From NCBI GenBank assembly GCA_963618495.1, contig CAVESF010000002.1, positions 1-64,000 of the forward strand: a DNA stretch of 64,000 nucleotides, written 5' to 3'. Shown piece after piece: positions 18,079 to 27,041 of this stretch. The first letter of the stretch is position 1; every line of letters starts with the position of its first letter. The notes beneath the pieces are model-generated. The model saw only the letters and a list, made by a program, of their open reading frames with translations. It did not search any database and was not told the DNA's origin. Both the position numbers and the translations under genes were made by a program. Source of the stretch: Apopatosoma sp963618495. GTDB lineage: Bacteria > Bacillota > Clostridia > Oscillospirales > CAG-272.

Positions 18079-19005
18079 TCATCCTTTTTTTACAAGCTCG
18101 GAGACGGATGTTGCAAGACCCGCAAGCGATGCGATATCGCTCGGGATGATGATTTTCGTTGCCTTGCCGTCTGCCGCCTTTTCGAAAGCCTCAAGGCTCT
18201 TTATCGCGATGACCTTTTCTGTGGGCGCGGCTTCGTTTATTTTCTTGATGCCCTCGGCGGTTGCTTCCTGAATCTTCAGTATCGCTTCCGCTTCGCCCTC
18301 AGCCGCGCATATCTTTGCGGCTCTGTCTGCTTCCGCGAGGAGAATCTCGCGCTGCTTCTGCGCTTCCGCATCGAGAATCATAGCCTGCTTTTTACCTTCG
18401 GCTACGAGGATTGTCGAGTTCTTTTCGCCCTCTGCGCGCAGAATCAGCTCTCTGCGCTCGCGCTCCGCTTTCATCTGCTTTTCCATCGCGTCCTGGATTT
18501 CTTTCGGAGGCATGATGTTTTTCAGCTCCACGCGGTTGACCTTGATGCCCCATGGGTCTGTGGCTTCGTCGAGAATCGCGCGCATTTTTGTATTTATCAG
18601 GTCGCGGCTTGTGAGCGTATTGTCAAGCTCAAGCTCGCCTATAATATTACGCAGGGTGGTAGCGGTCAGGTTTTCTATAGCCGACATGGGATTTTCCACA
18701 CCGTATGCAAAGAGTTTGCAGTCTGTTATCTGGAAGAAAACGACCGTGTCTATCTGCATTTTTACATTATCCTTTGTGATAACCGCCTGCGGAGGGAAGT
18801 CTGCGACCTGCTCCATGAGCGAAACCTTTTTCGCTATTCTCTCAACGAAAGGAATGCGGAAATGGAAGCCCGTATGCCATGTCGCATGATATGTCCCGAG
18901 GCACTCGACCACGGCGGCGCGAGCCTGCGGCACGATAACGATATTCGATATGAGAACGATGATTACTATAGCCAGAAGAATGCCGAGAATAATAATTGGT
19001 AACAT
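18079..19005 (-). CDS. SPFH/stomatin-family membrane scaffold protein (QmcA-like)
   Basis: A 308-residue protein with one N-terminal membrane helix (about residues 2-24), an SPFH/band-7 domain (VVECLGTYHATWHTGFHFRIPFVERI, DTVVFFQIT, NIIGELELDNTLTSRDLIN) and a long Ala/Glu-rich coiled coil (about 185-260) that drives oligomerisation. Such proteins form membrane microdomain scaffolds and often pair with NfeD proteins, as here (12 nt downstream of one). It lacks the marks of a protease. Confidence 0.92.
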   Translation of the reverse strand: MLPIIILGILLAIVIIVLISNIVIVPQARAAVVECLGTYHATWHTGFHFRIPFVERIAKKVSLMEQVADFPPQAVITKDNVKMQIDTVVFFQITDCKLFAYGVENPMSAIENLTATTLRNIIGELELDNTLTSRDLINTKMRAILDEATDPWGIKVNRVELKNIMPPKEIQDAMEKQMKAERERRELILRAEGEKNSTILVAEGKKQAMILDAEAQKQREILLAEADRAAKICAAEGEAEAILKIQEATAEGIKKINEAAPTEKVIAIKSLEAFEKAADGKATKIIIPSDIASLAGLATSVSELVKKG

Positions 19006-19017
19006 AATAAACCTCCG

Positions 19018-19491
19018 TTAATTCTTATCAGATTTGTCTTTTTTGCATATGAGCTTTACGCCCTCTATGCCTGTTACGAGCACAACGGTACCCGCCCCGA
19101 TATTTTCACCGTCAGCCGACCTTGCCGTCCATTCCAGCCCGCGGACTTTTGCCGCGCCTCTGCCCTCGATATTGTTGATATCCTCGGTTACTACGGCGCG
19201 TTCGCCTATCAGCGAATCGGCATTTGTGGCGACGGGTTTTATGCGGAGCGTCTTGCCGAATATCTTTCTCGAAAAGATGAGCAGAATAAACGACAGCACC
19301 GCGAAAACGGCTATCTGTATGCCGATATTCACGCGGCAGAACGAAAGAATGAGCGATACCGCGGCGGATGGGATGAACCATATCGAAACGAGCGCCAGCG
19401 TCTGCGCTTCGACTACGGTTGCCACGATGATGACAGCGAGCCAGACAAGCGTATCAATATGTTCGCTTGCCCATGTAAGTATTGTTTCCAT
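19018..19491 (-). CDS. NfeD-family membrane protein
   Basis: A 157-residue short-form NfeD: three or four membrane helices over about residues 12-80, then an OB-fold-like domain (SLIGERAVVTEDINNIEGRGAAKVRGLEWTARS). It lacks the ClpP-like protease part of long NfeD. It forms a two-gene operon with the SPFH gene, the standard partner arrangement for membrane microdomain organisation. Confidence 0.9.
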   Translation of the reverse strand: METILTWASEHIDTLVWLAVIIVATVVEAQTLALVSIWFIPSAAVSLILSFCRVNIGIQIAVFAVLSFILLIFSRKIFGKTLRIKPVATNADSLIGERAVVTEDINNIEGRGAAKVRGLEWTARSADGENIGAGTVVLVTGIEGVKLICKKDKSDKN

Positions 19492-19531
19492 GAAAAACCT
19501 CTTTTCTCCGCATAGGGAAATTTATATTACA

Positions 19532-19560
19532 ATTATAACATAATATTATATTTGTGTCAA
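19532..19560 (-). promoter_or_regulatory. Promoter of the nfeD-SPFH operon
   Basis: TTGACA (19555-19560), 17-nt spacer and TATAAT (19532-19537), both consensus, 41 nt before the NfeD start. Confidence 0.88.
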
Positions 19561-19594
19561 TGTCTGTATGCCATTAAATTTTATCCGCAAACTA

Positions 19595-19623
19595 TTGAAA
19601 AAGAGAGGAAAATATGGTAATAT
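19595..19623 (+). promoter_or_regulatory. Promoter of the yfmF-yfmH-lgt operon
   Basis: TTGAAA (19595-19600), 17-nt spacer and TAATAT (19618-19623) with extended TGG, 31 nt before the start at 19655. Confidence 0.7.
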
Positions 19624-19654
19624 ATATAAAATATAATCTCGAAAGGAAAAAGAA

Positions 19655-20941
19655 ATGTCATTTACACGAAAAGAAATAGCAAAAAATGTCTTTGTTAATA
19701 CCGTGGCAACCGACAAGTTCAAATCCGACTTTATCAGAATAGCCTTTGTTATGCCGCTTTCAAAAGAAAATGCGGCGGCAAACGCGCTTGTTCCTTATGT
19801 TCTCAAGAGAGGAACGGAGAAATATCCCGATATCGGCGCAATCCGTAAGCAGCTCGAATCGCTCTATGATTCCGGCATATGGGCAAATATCGGCAAGCGC
19901 GGCGATACGCAGATAATAAATATAAACGCGGGAATGCTCGCAAACAGGTATTCCATGGACGGAACGGATATCACGGGCGGTATGCTTGAGATGATATCGC
20001 AGACGCTTTTCCATCCCGTGCTTGAAAACGGCGTTTTCAAAAGCGAATATGTGGAGAGCGAAAAGGCAAAGCTTGCCGACGCTGTCCGCGCCGATGCCAA
20101 CAATAAGATAGCATATGCAAACCGCCGCGTACGCGAGGAGATGTACCGCGGCGAAGCCTATGCCGAATGTGAAAAGGGAAGTGTGGAGACCATTTCGGCA
20201 CTTACGCCCGAGCGCGTTTACGCGGCATATCTCGACCTGCTTGCAAATGCGAGAATAGAAATTTCCGTCGTCGGAAATATGGATTTCGATAAGGTTACGG
20301 CAGCTTTTGAAGCCATGTTTGCAGGCGTTTGCCGCGGCGCGGGCTATGACCTAAAAACAGAGGTTGTCCGCGAGCCGAAAGGCGAGCCGAAGACCGTCTA
20401 TGAGCATCAGAATATCGGTCAGGGCAAGCTTGCCATGGGCTTTCGCGCCGGTTGCTGCCGCGAGGATGACGATTTCCTTGTGATGCAGATGGTATCCGTC
20501 ATTTTCGGCGGAAGCACGAGCAGCAAGCTCTTTATGAATGTGCGCGAGCGTCTCAGCCTCTGCTACTATTGCAGCGCGGGCTATGACGCGGTAAAGGGCG
20601 CAATATTCGTAAACAGCGGCATCGAATTCGCAAAGAAAAAGCAGGCGATAAGCGAGATTATCGCCCAGCTTGAAAGCGTCAAGCGCGGCGAGATAAGCGA
20701 TACGGAAATCTCCGACGCGAAGAACACTCTCATAAACGGTTTGCGTTCGATAACAGACAAGACAAGCCAGATAGCGGGCTGGTATTTCGAATGCGCGATA
20801 TGCGGCACATCGGAAACTCCCGAGGAGCGCATGGCAAAGATAAATGCCATCACAAAGGAGCAGATAGTGGCGAGAGCGCAGAGCGTAAAGCTCGATACGA
20901 TATATTTCCTTTGCGGAACGGAGGTAGCGGAAGATGAGTGA
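19655..20941 (+). CDS. yfmF: M16-family peptidase-like protein YfmF (inactive partner)
   Basis: A 428-residue M16 fold protein. The zinc motif HxxEH expected near the N-terminus is absent: the region reads NALVPYVLKRGTEKYPD, with no His or Glu pair. This is the rule for the YfmF partner of the YfmF-YfmH pair, which in other Bacillota is tied to EF-P 5-aminopentanol modification. Its last 8 nt overlap yfmH, which supports a joint complex. A glycine-rich loop region (FGGSTSSKLFMNVRERLSLCY) is present. Confidence 0.88.
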   Translation: MSFTRKEIAKNVFVNTVATDKFKSDFIRIAFVMPLSKENAAANALVPYVLKRGTEKYPDIGAIRKQLESLYDSGIWANIGKRGDTQIININAGMLANRYSMDGTDITGGMLEMISQTLFHPVLENGVFKSEYVESEKAKLADAVRADANNKIAYANRRVREEMYRGEAYAECEKGSVETISALTPERVYAAYLDLLANARIEISVVGNMDFDKVTAAFEAMFAGVCRGAGYDLKTEVVREPKGEPKTVYEHQNIGQGKLAMGFRAGCCREDDDFLVMQMVSVIFGGSTSSKLFMNVRERLSLCYYCSAGYDAVKGAIFVNSGIEFAKKKQAISEIIAQLESVKRGEISDTEISDAKNTLINGLRSITDKTSQIAGWYFECAICGTSETPEERMAKINAITKEQIVARAQSVKLDTIYFLCGTEVAEDE

Positions 20942-22217
20942 GTTTAAACTTACCGAAAACAAGGCTCTGGGCGAAAAGTATTATTATACGCATCATAAGA
21001 GCGGACTCGATATCTATATCATACCTAAAAACTTCACTACAAGTTATGCTTTATTCAGCACGAAATACGGTGCGATGGACAATTGCTTCAAGCTTGCGGG
21101 CGACAAGGAATTTACCCGCGTGCCGGACGGCATAGCGCACTTCCTCGAGCACAAGATGTTCGAAAATGAGGACGGGAGCGATACATTTGCCCGCTTTGCC
21201 AAATACGGCGCTGATGCGAACGCTTTCACAGGCTCCGCGATGACGGCATATCTCTTCTCCTGCTCCGACCATTTTGAGGAGAATCTTGAAACACTGCTCA
21301 ATTATGTCACAAAGCCATATTACACGCCCGAAACCGTTGCAAAGGAGCAGGGTATCATCGGTCAGGAGATACGCATGGGCGAGGACAATCCTCACCGCGC
21401 GCTTTACTATAACCTGATGGACGCGCTCTATAAGGAAAATCAGATAAAGCTCAATGTTGCCGGAACGGTGGAATCCATCGCCGAGATAACGGACAAGCTG
21501 CTCTATAAATGCTATGAGGTTTTCTATAATCTCTCCAATATGGTGCTTGTCGTCAATACGGCGGCAGACCCGGAGATTGTCCTGCGCGTGGCGGATAAGA
21601 TTCTGCCCATTCAGGAGCCGAAGGAAATTATACGTTTGTATAATAGCGAAAAGCCCGAGGTAAACAAGAAGCGCGTGGTAGCCGAATTTGAGGTTGCAAA
21701 GCCGCTCTTCTATATCGGCGTAAAGGATATAAAGATTTCCACCGTCCCGCTTGAGAGAGGCAAGAAGCAGGTGACAGGCGATATACTCACGGAGCTGCTC
21801 TTCGGCGCCTCATCCGCTTTCGGCATAGAAATGTATGAGAGCGGGCTGGCAAACGGTTTTTCCGCATCGTTTGACCATGGCAGAAATTCATCCGTCGTAT
21901 ATATTCAGGGCGAGAGTGATGACCCCGAAAAAGTTTATGAAAAAGTTGTCGCCCATGTCGAAGATGCAAAGAAAAACGGCTTTGACCGCGCGGATTTCGA
22001 GCGAATCAAGAGAGCCGACTATGCTTCCTATATCAAGAGCTTCGATTCCACGGAGCTGGCGGAAACATTCACATATGCTCTGCACGACGGGCTTGACTGG
22101 CTTGCATACGGCGATATCCTTGCCGGCGTGACATATGATGATGTCATGGCTCTGCTCCACGAGCTTTTCGATGAGAAATATTATGCGATGAGCGTAGTCA
22201 AGCCCATCAGTAAATAA
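20934..22217 (+). CDS. yfmH: M16 zinc peptidase YfmH
   Basis: A 427-residue M16 peptidase with an intact inverted zinc motif in GIAHFLEHKMFENEDG (HFLEH) and the downstream Glu region NPHRALYYNLMDAL. It probably forms a catalytic heterodimer with YfmF, the gene just before it (8-nt overlap). Family annotations link the pair to modification of elongation factor P; the real substrate is not shown by sequence. lgt starts 26 nt later, likely on the same transcript. Confidence 0.9.
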   Translation: MSEFKLTENKALGEKYYYTHHKSGLDIYIIPKNFTTSYALFSTKYGAMDNCFKLAGDKEFTRVPDGIAHFLEHKMFENEDGSDTFARFAKYGADANAFTGSAMTAYLFSCSDHFEENLETLLNYVTKPYYTPETVAKEQGIIGQEIRMGEDNPHRALYYNLMDALYKENQIKLNVAGTVESIAEITDKLLYKCYEVFYNLSNMVLVVNTAADPEIVLRVADKILPIQEPKEIIRLYNSEKPEVNKKRVVAEFEVAKPLFYIGVKDIKISTVPLERGKKQVTGDILTELLFGASSAFGIEMYESGLANGFSASFDHGRNSSVVYIQGESDDPEKVYEKVVAHVEDAKKNGFDRADFERIKRADYASYIKSFDSTELAETFTYALHDGLDWLAYGDILAGVTYDDVMALLHELFDEKYYAMSVVKPISK

Positions 22218-22243
22218 AAAGACGGAAAAGGAGAAAAATTTTT

Positions 22244-23614
22244 ATGAATCCTTCCGAATATATTTCCATAATATCCTTTCCGGGACTGGGCATAGACGAA
22301 TTTCCCGTAAACCGCCTTGCTTTTCGCCTCTTCGGACTTGACATAATGTGGTATGGCGTCATAATATGCTTCGGCATTATAGTGGCTTTTTCCTACCTTG
22401 CATGGCGTGCAAATCAGGCGGGCATCAATCTCGACACCGTGCTTGATTATACGCTGTGGACTGTTCCGATAGCGGTTATCGGTGCACGACTCTATTATGT
22501 GCTTTTCTCGCTGAAAGACCATAGCTACAGCTCATTCTGGGATGTGATAAGCCCGCGTGACGGCGGTCTTGCCATATACGGCGGCGTGCTTGTCGGCGCG
22601 CTGATGGTTTTCCTCGTGGCAAAGCACAAGAAGCAGTCCTTCTGCATGATGGGCGATATGGTTATCCCCGGCGTTATGATAGCGCAGGCTATCGGCAGAT
22701 GGGGCAACTTCATGAATGCGGAGGCATACGGCGGCGATACGACTCTGCCATGGCGCATGGGTATACGCAAGCTCGGCATGTCGGAGACGCGATATGTCCA
22801 CCCGACTTTCTTCTATGAATCTCTTTGGAATGTGATAGGCTTCACGCTTATCAATATATTCTATAAGAAACGCAAATTCCACGGGCAGGTAATTCTCGAA
22901 TATGCCTGCTGGTACGGACTCGGCAGAATGTTTATAGAGGGTCTGCGCACGGACTCGCTCTATATCGGAAGCCTGCGTATTTCCCAGATAGTGGCAGGCG
23001 TCGGCTTTGTACTTTCTGCTGCGCTTATCGCTTTTCTGCTGATAAGACATAAGAAAATGGCGGCAAGCGGCGCTATCGGCAAAGACGAGATAGCGGATGT
23101 TGCAGTGTTGCTAGGCATCAAGCCGCCGAAATCCAGCCTTGCCATGACAGGCGAGGTGCAGTTCGACACGAATGAATTTGAGCTTACAAGCTGTCGCGAG
23201 CAGTCTGAAGCGAAAAAGCGTGCGATGGCAAGAAGCCCGTTTGAACAGACAACGGAATTTTACAATGATATAGCAAAGCCCGAATTTGAGGTCAACTACG
23301 AAAACGAGCAGTTCGGCACGCCCGATGAATACAAGGATAAGACGGTAATCCATGCGCCCTCGCGCGATAAGGTGATAGCGGAAGCGGAGGAAGCGATGGA
23401 AGAGCAGATAGCCGAGGAGGAAAAGGAAGAAGCGGAAGCCGACGCCGGAGCGGAAGCGCAAGCCGACGAAAAAGATGAAGAATCGGCGGAGATTGAAGCA
23501 GAGGCAGAGGAACCGGCAGAAACCAATGCTGAAACAGAAGCCGAATCCGAATCCGAATCCGAAGTAAACGAAACTTCCGAGCCTGCCGAAAAGCAGAACG
23601 AAAATAACGAATAA
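22244..23614 (+). CDS. lgt: Prolipoprotein diacylglyceryl transferase with long acidic tail
   Basis: Residues 1 to about 270 are a complete Lgt with about seven membrane helices: RDGGLAIYGG, the signature GRWGNFMNAEAYGG, and HPTFFYESLWN. It moves diacylglycerol from phosphatidylglycerol to the lipobox cysteine of prelipoproteins. Residues 271-456 are an added cytoplasmic-side tail. It is first mixed sequence, then a Glu/Ala-rich low-complexity run from about residue 385 with repeated acidic units. Usual Lgt length is 250-300. The added part has no recognisable domain. Several lipoproteins in this window are its likely substrates. Confidence 0.93.
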   Translation: MNPSEYISIISFPGLGIDEFPVNRLAFRLFGLDIMWYGVIICFGIIVAFSYLAWRANQAGINLDTVLDYTLWTVPIAVIGARLYYVLFSLKDHSYSSFWDVISPRDGGLAIYGGVLVGALMVFLVAKHKKQSFCMMGDMVIPGVMIAQAIGRWGNFMNAEAYGGDTTLPWRMGIRKLGMSETRYVHPTFFYESLWNVIGFTLINIFYKKRKFHGQVILEYACWYGLGRMFIEGLRTDSLYIGSLRISQIVAGVGFVLSAALIAFLLIRHKKMAASGAIGKDEIADVAVLLGIKPPKSSLAMTGEVQFDTNEFELTSCREQSEAKKRAMARSPFEQTTEFYNDIAKPEFEVNYENEQFGTPDEYKDKTVIHAPSRDKVIAEAEEAMEEQIAEEEKEEAEADAGAEAQADEKDEESAEIEAEAEEPAETNAETEAESESESEVNETSEPAEKQNENNE

Positions 23615-23639
23615 TTATAAAGACAAACCGCTATAGCAA

Positions 23640-23684
23640 ACTACCGGTTGCAGCGTTCGCTGCAACCGGTAGTTTCTGTTTTTT
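23640..23684 (+). terminator. Terminator of the yfmF-yfmH-lgt operon
   Basis: A 15-bp stem, ACTACCGGTTGCAGC (23640-23654) with GCTGCAACCGGTAGT (23659-23673), loop GTTC, then a T-rich tail with six T. Confidence 0.88.
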
Positions 23685-23687
23685 CAT

Positions 23688-26600
23688 TTACTTTGCATCG
23701 GGAGCATCATCGGGTTCTGATTCCGATTCATTTTCCGTTTCTGCATCAGTGGAAGTTGTCATGTCAGTGTTCGCCTGCGCATCGGTGCTTCCCGTCTGCT
23801 CCGCATCCGTGCTGTTTTCGAATTTTATGGTGAAAGATTCGTATGCCGCATCCGCGTTGCCGCTTTCGGGCGCTTCCTCTGCAACCTCGTGCGCCTTGCC
23901 CTCGATTACGGCGGGCGTGCCATCGTTTATGAATTCACCGAGGAATTTCGCCTTTGCGAAAACCTTGCTTCTCACTTTTTTCACCTTTGTTATAATAATG
24001 AAGAAAGCGAAGAGTACGATACCTGCGCCGCTCGCGATGAATCCGACAACATAGCATTTCGGCATATAGCGGAATTCGAGCGTATGGAAGCCTTCCTCAA
24101 CCTCAAAGGAGAGGAGCGCACTGAGAGTGCGGTGTGTCTCCACCTTTTTGCCGTCTACATAAACATTCCAGCCGGCATCATAGGGGATTGTCGTGAATAC
24201 GAGGGTCTGTCCTTCTGTGACGGTGATTTCGCCCTTGAGATGGGAATTTCCGTGCTCTTCGACATACATTCCGCAGTTGTCGAGCGCGTTTATCGCTTCT
24301 GTCATCGCGTTGTAGTCAACGCAGTAGAAGTAATAATCCGATTCTCTGGAGAAATATGTCGCGTCCTTTTTCAGGCGGAGCTCAGCGACTATCTTTGTGC
24401 CTTTCTTGAATGAGCCGATATTCAGAATGCCCGAGGTATCCTTGAAATATTCGCTGATGAATTTGCCGTTTACATAGAGGTCGCAGGTTTTCTGGAAGTT
24501 ATCGGCGGGGAAGTGAACATATATATCGCCATCCTGCGGCGCTGTCAGCGTGAAAGTGACCTTTGCGCCGTCCGTCGCCTTGTCAAATGTATAGTAAGGC
24601 GTATCGTGAACCTGCTGATTGCCGTCCTTGTCTATATACTTTGTCGGGTGGGTATAGCTGATACCCATATTGCAGTTTTCATAATCGATGGTGGCGCTGA
24701 TTCCCTTGAAAACATTGCTGCGGAAGCCTGTTTCCGAGAGCATCTCGAGAATCATGTTATTCTGAAATTCCAGTCCCGTTATCGTTCCGCTTATATCGCC
24801 GAGGTCTGCCGTGAGTATACTCGGGCTGACGCCGTATGCTATCGGCAGAGCCTTGGTATTCTGCATTGCATATATCGTATCTTCACTCTTGATATATTTG
24901 TAATATTTTGTGCCGCTCTCGGCAACGGTATATATCTTCGGGTCGAGAGTATCGTTTTCCGTTATCACATATTTGATTCCGAGCAGTGCATCGGAGAGCG
25001 GTGTTCCGCCGACATAATATGTGTAGTGGCTCTGCGAGGTATAGCCGAGGGAATTCATAAATTTGATTACGGAGGAGTTGAGCGTGGAGGTGGAATGAGC
25101 TATGCCGTTGAAGCCGAAAGCCATCGGCATATTGACCGCGTTTCTGTAGAGCGAGCGCACCATTTCCATCCTGTAGAAGGATTTATCGCTGTCGAGAACC
25201 TTGTTCACAACATCCTGACTGCGCAGTATCGCGCCGCGGTATGAGGAATAATTTTCTTTTGTGCCGTTGCTTTCCAGATAGTTGTCATATTTGACCGCGC
25301 CGACATCCGTCTGCTCCTCGCCGATTGTTATCAGCGTATTTGCAAACATTTCCACGCATACGACTATAGCGAGGATAAACGCCGCCGAGCTTTCATATGA
25401 CCTGTTCGAGAGCAGATTCAGCACTATCACATATGCCGCGATAAGCACGAGCGTAAGGAATATGCAGGTGGCATCGTCGAGCGGATTCTGCTTCGTATCC
25501 TGGTCAAAAACATAATCCAGCTTCTGGATAATCATGACTAGCACGGCAAGTATCGCGCAGACCGCGCCGACCTGACCGAACTTTATCTTTTCTACATGAG
25601 CCACGGCGTCATATGCCATGACTATGATAAAGAATGAGAAAACAAACGAATATCTGTAATTGAGCCACTGCGGGGTGGAGAAGCCATGCCATACGAGGTC
25701 TATTGCATTTATGCTGAAACTGAAAAGCATTACCGCGAGAAGCATGGAGGCGCAGACCTTCTGCTTCTTTGTGATGGCGGGCGACATATAGTAGAGCGGA
25801 ATGGCGATGAGCGCGAGCAGACCGCTGTATATCATGGGAAGTCCCGTCGGGCGGACAGAGTCATAGGAGCCGGGCAGGAGCTTGACGATGAGGTCAAGGA
25901 AATCAAACCGCAGAGAGAAGCTGAAGGACGGATTTGAAAAACCCGTTTTACCGAAGGTGAGCGAATAGTATGCCGCGATGAGCATGAATGCCGCGATAAG
26001 AAGCGAAATCAGCGTAAAGAAAGCAAAACGCATGAATGTGCGGAAGCCGTAGGTTTTGAAAAGAGAGCGCTTTTCTTCGCCTTTATACATCAGGTCATCG
26101 CGCCTGAGGCTGTAATAATAAAGAAAATAGAAGAATGTGAATATACCGCACATATAACCGATATAGTAATTGGTTATGAAAATCATCGTGAGCGATGCGG
26201 TATAGAGAATGAATTTTCTCTCGTTTATCAGCGCTTCAAGTCCCAGTATCAGGAGCGGCAGGAATATCATGGCATCGAGCCACATCGGGTTTGCAAGCTG
26301 AACAACGGAATATGCGCAGAGCGCATACATCAGCGAGAAAGCGATGGTGTGCATCTGCGAGACAAAGCGCGTCTTATGGATATAGTAGCCGAATGTAAGA
26401 CCCATGAAGCCGACTTTGAAAAGCTGGATGGTCATCATGGCGTCTGCTATTCTGTCTTTCGGGAAAAGCGCGAATATGATATTGAGCGGGCTTGCGCCGT
26501 AGTAGGCAACGATACCCATGAATTCGCCGCCGAGCGTGCGCTTCCATGAATAGAGCCAGCTTCCGCCCTGTGTGAGCAGTCGGCGGATTTCTTCATAATA

Positions 26601-26822
26601 GTAAATGTACTGCGCCTGAAGGTCGAGCGTCAGCACGCTGCTGTTCCCGAAAGGGTGAGTGCCGAGGCAGGCATATACACCGAGCAGAATGGTAAACGGC
26701 AGGAAAAACGCCGCCAGCAGATATAAATATTCGCTGTGCTTCAGACGGAACCAGAAGCGGGCAAGCTTCCCCTCCGGCGGAAGCATAATGGCGATATCGC
26801 CGTTTTGTTCTTTCCGTTTCAT
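23688..26822 (-). CDS. YfhO-family large membrane protein
   Basis: A 1044-residue membrane protein. The N-terminal half has about 12-13 helices after a short basic start, with motifs such as NSSVLTLDLQAQYIYYYEEIRR and the family-like LYSWKRTLGGEFMG. The second half is a large extracytoplasmic region ending in one more helix (about 965-985) and an acidic Thr/Glu-rich cytoplasmic tail. YfhO proteins resemble GT-C glycosyltransferases and can be involved in teichoic acid glycosylation. I use ATG 26822 with AGAGGA before it, not an in-frame Met 25 codons upstream. Transcribed alone. Confidence 0.85.
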   Translation of the reverse strand: MKRKEQNGDIAIMLPPEGKLARFWFRLKHSEYLYLLAAFFLPFTILLGVYACLGTHPFGNSSVLTLDLQAQYIYYYEEIRRLLTQGGSWLYSWKRTLGGEFMGIVAYYGASPLNIIFALFPKDRIADAMMTIQLFKVGFMGLTFGYYIHKTRFVSQMHTIAFSLMYALCAYSVVQLANPMWLDAMIFLPLLILGLEALINERKFILYTASLTMIFITNYYIGYMCGIFTFFYFLYYYSLRRDDLMYKGEEKRSLFKTYGFRTFMRFAFFTLISLLIAAFMLIAAYYSLTFGKTGFSNPSFSFSLRFDFLDLIVKLLPGSYDSVRPTGLPMIYSGLLALIAIPLYYMSPAITKKQKVCASMLLAVMLFSFSINAIDLVWHGFSTPQWLNYRYSFVFSFFIIVMAYDAVAHVEKIKFGQVGAVCAILAVLVMIIQKLDYVFDQDTKQNPLDDATCIFLTLVLIAAYVIVLNLLSNRSYESSAAFILAIVVCVEMFANTLITIGEEQTDVGAVKYDNYLESNGTKENYSSYRGAILRSQDVVNKVLDSDKSFYRMEMVRSLYRNAVNMPMAFGFNGIAHSTSTLNSSVIKFMNSLGYTSQSHYTYYVGGTPLSDALLGIKYVITENDTLDPKIYTVAESGTKYYKYIKSEDTIYAMQNTKALPIAYGVSPSILTADLGDISGTITGLEFQNNMILEMLSETGFRSNVFKGISATIDYENCNMGISYTHPTKYIDKDGNQQVHDTPYYTFDKATDGAKVTFTLTAPQDGDIYVHFPADNFQKTCDLYVNGKFISEYFKDTSGILNIGSFKKGTKIVAELRLKKDATYFSRESDYYFYCVDYNAMTEAINALDNCGMYVEEHGNSHLKGEITVTEGQTLVFTTIPYDAGWNVYVDGKKVETHRTLSALLSFEVEEGFHTLEFRYMPKCYVVGFIASGAGIVLFAFFIIITKVKKVRSKVFAKAKFLGEFINDGTPAVIEGKAHEVAEEAPESGNADAAYESFTIKFENSTDAEQTGSTDAQANTDMTTSTDAETENESESEPDDAPDAK

Positions 26823-26887
26823 TTGAATATCCTCTTTCCGATAATGTTTTTTGTTTTCCGCGCTGTCTTCTTCTACAATATGGTATA

Positions 26888-26916
26888 AGTATACCATAAA
26901 TTTTGTAAATAATCAA
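26888..26916 (-). promoter_or_regulatory. Promoter of the YfhO-like gene
   Basis: TTGATT (26911-26916), 17-nt spacer and TATACT (26888-26893) on the minus strand, with extended TGG. The spacer shares AAATTTATGG with the promoters at 55-83 and 17100-17128. Confidence 0.75.
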
Positions 26917-26975
26917 TATGGGAAAGAAAAAAGACGGATATTTCTCGCGAAAAAATAAAATAATTAAAAATTCTA

Positions 26976-27004
26976 TAGACATTTTTCGATTTTAATGGTA
27001 AAAT
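26976..27004 (+). promoter_or_regulatory. Promoter of the vanY-DUF5131 operon
   Basis: TAGACA (26976-26981), 17-nt spacer and TAAAAT (26999-27004) with extended TGG, 37 nt before the start at 27042. Confidence 0.65.
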
Positions 27005-27041
27005 ATATATTACCATTACTCGATGCAAAACGGAGGACAAA

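Noticed and set aside
19655..20941. Active zinc protease
   Set aside because: The first M16 gene lacks HxxEH; only its partner yfmH has the metal site.
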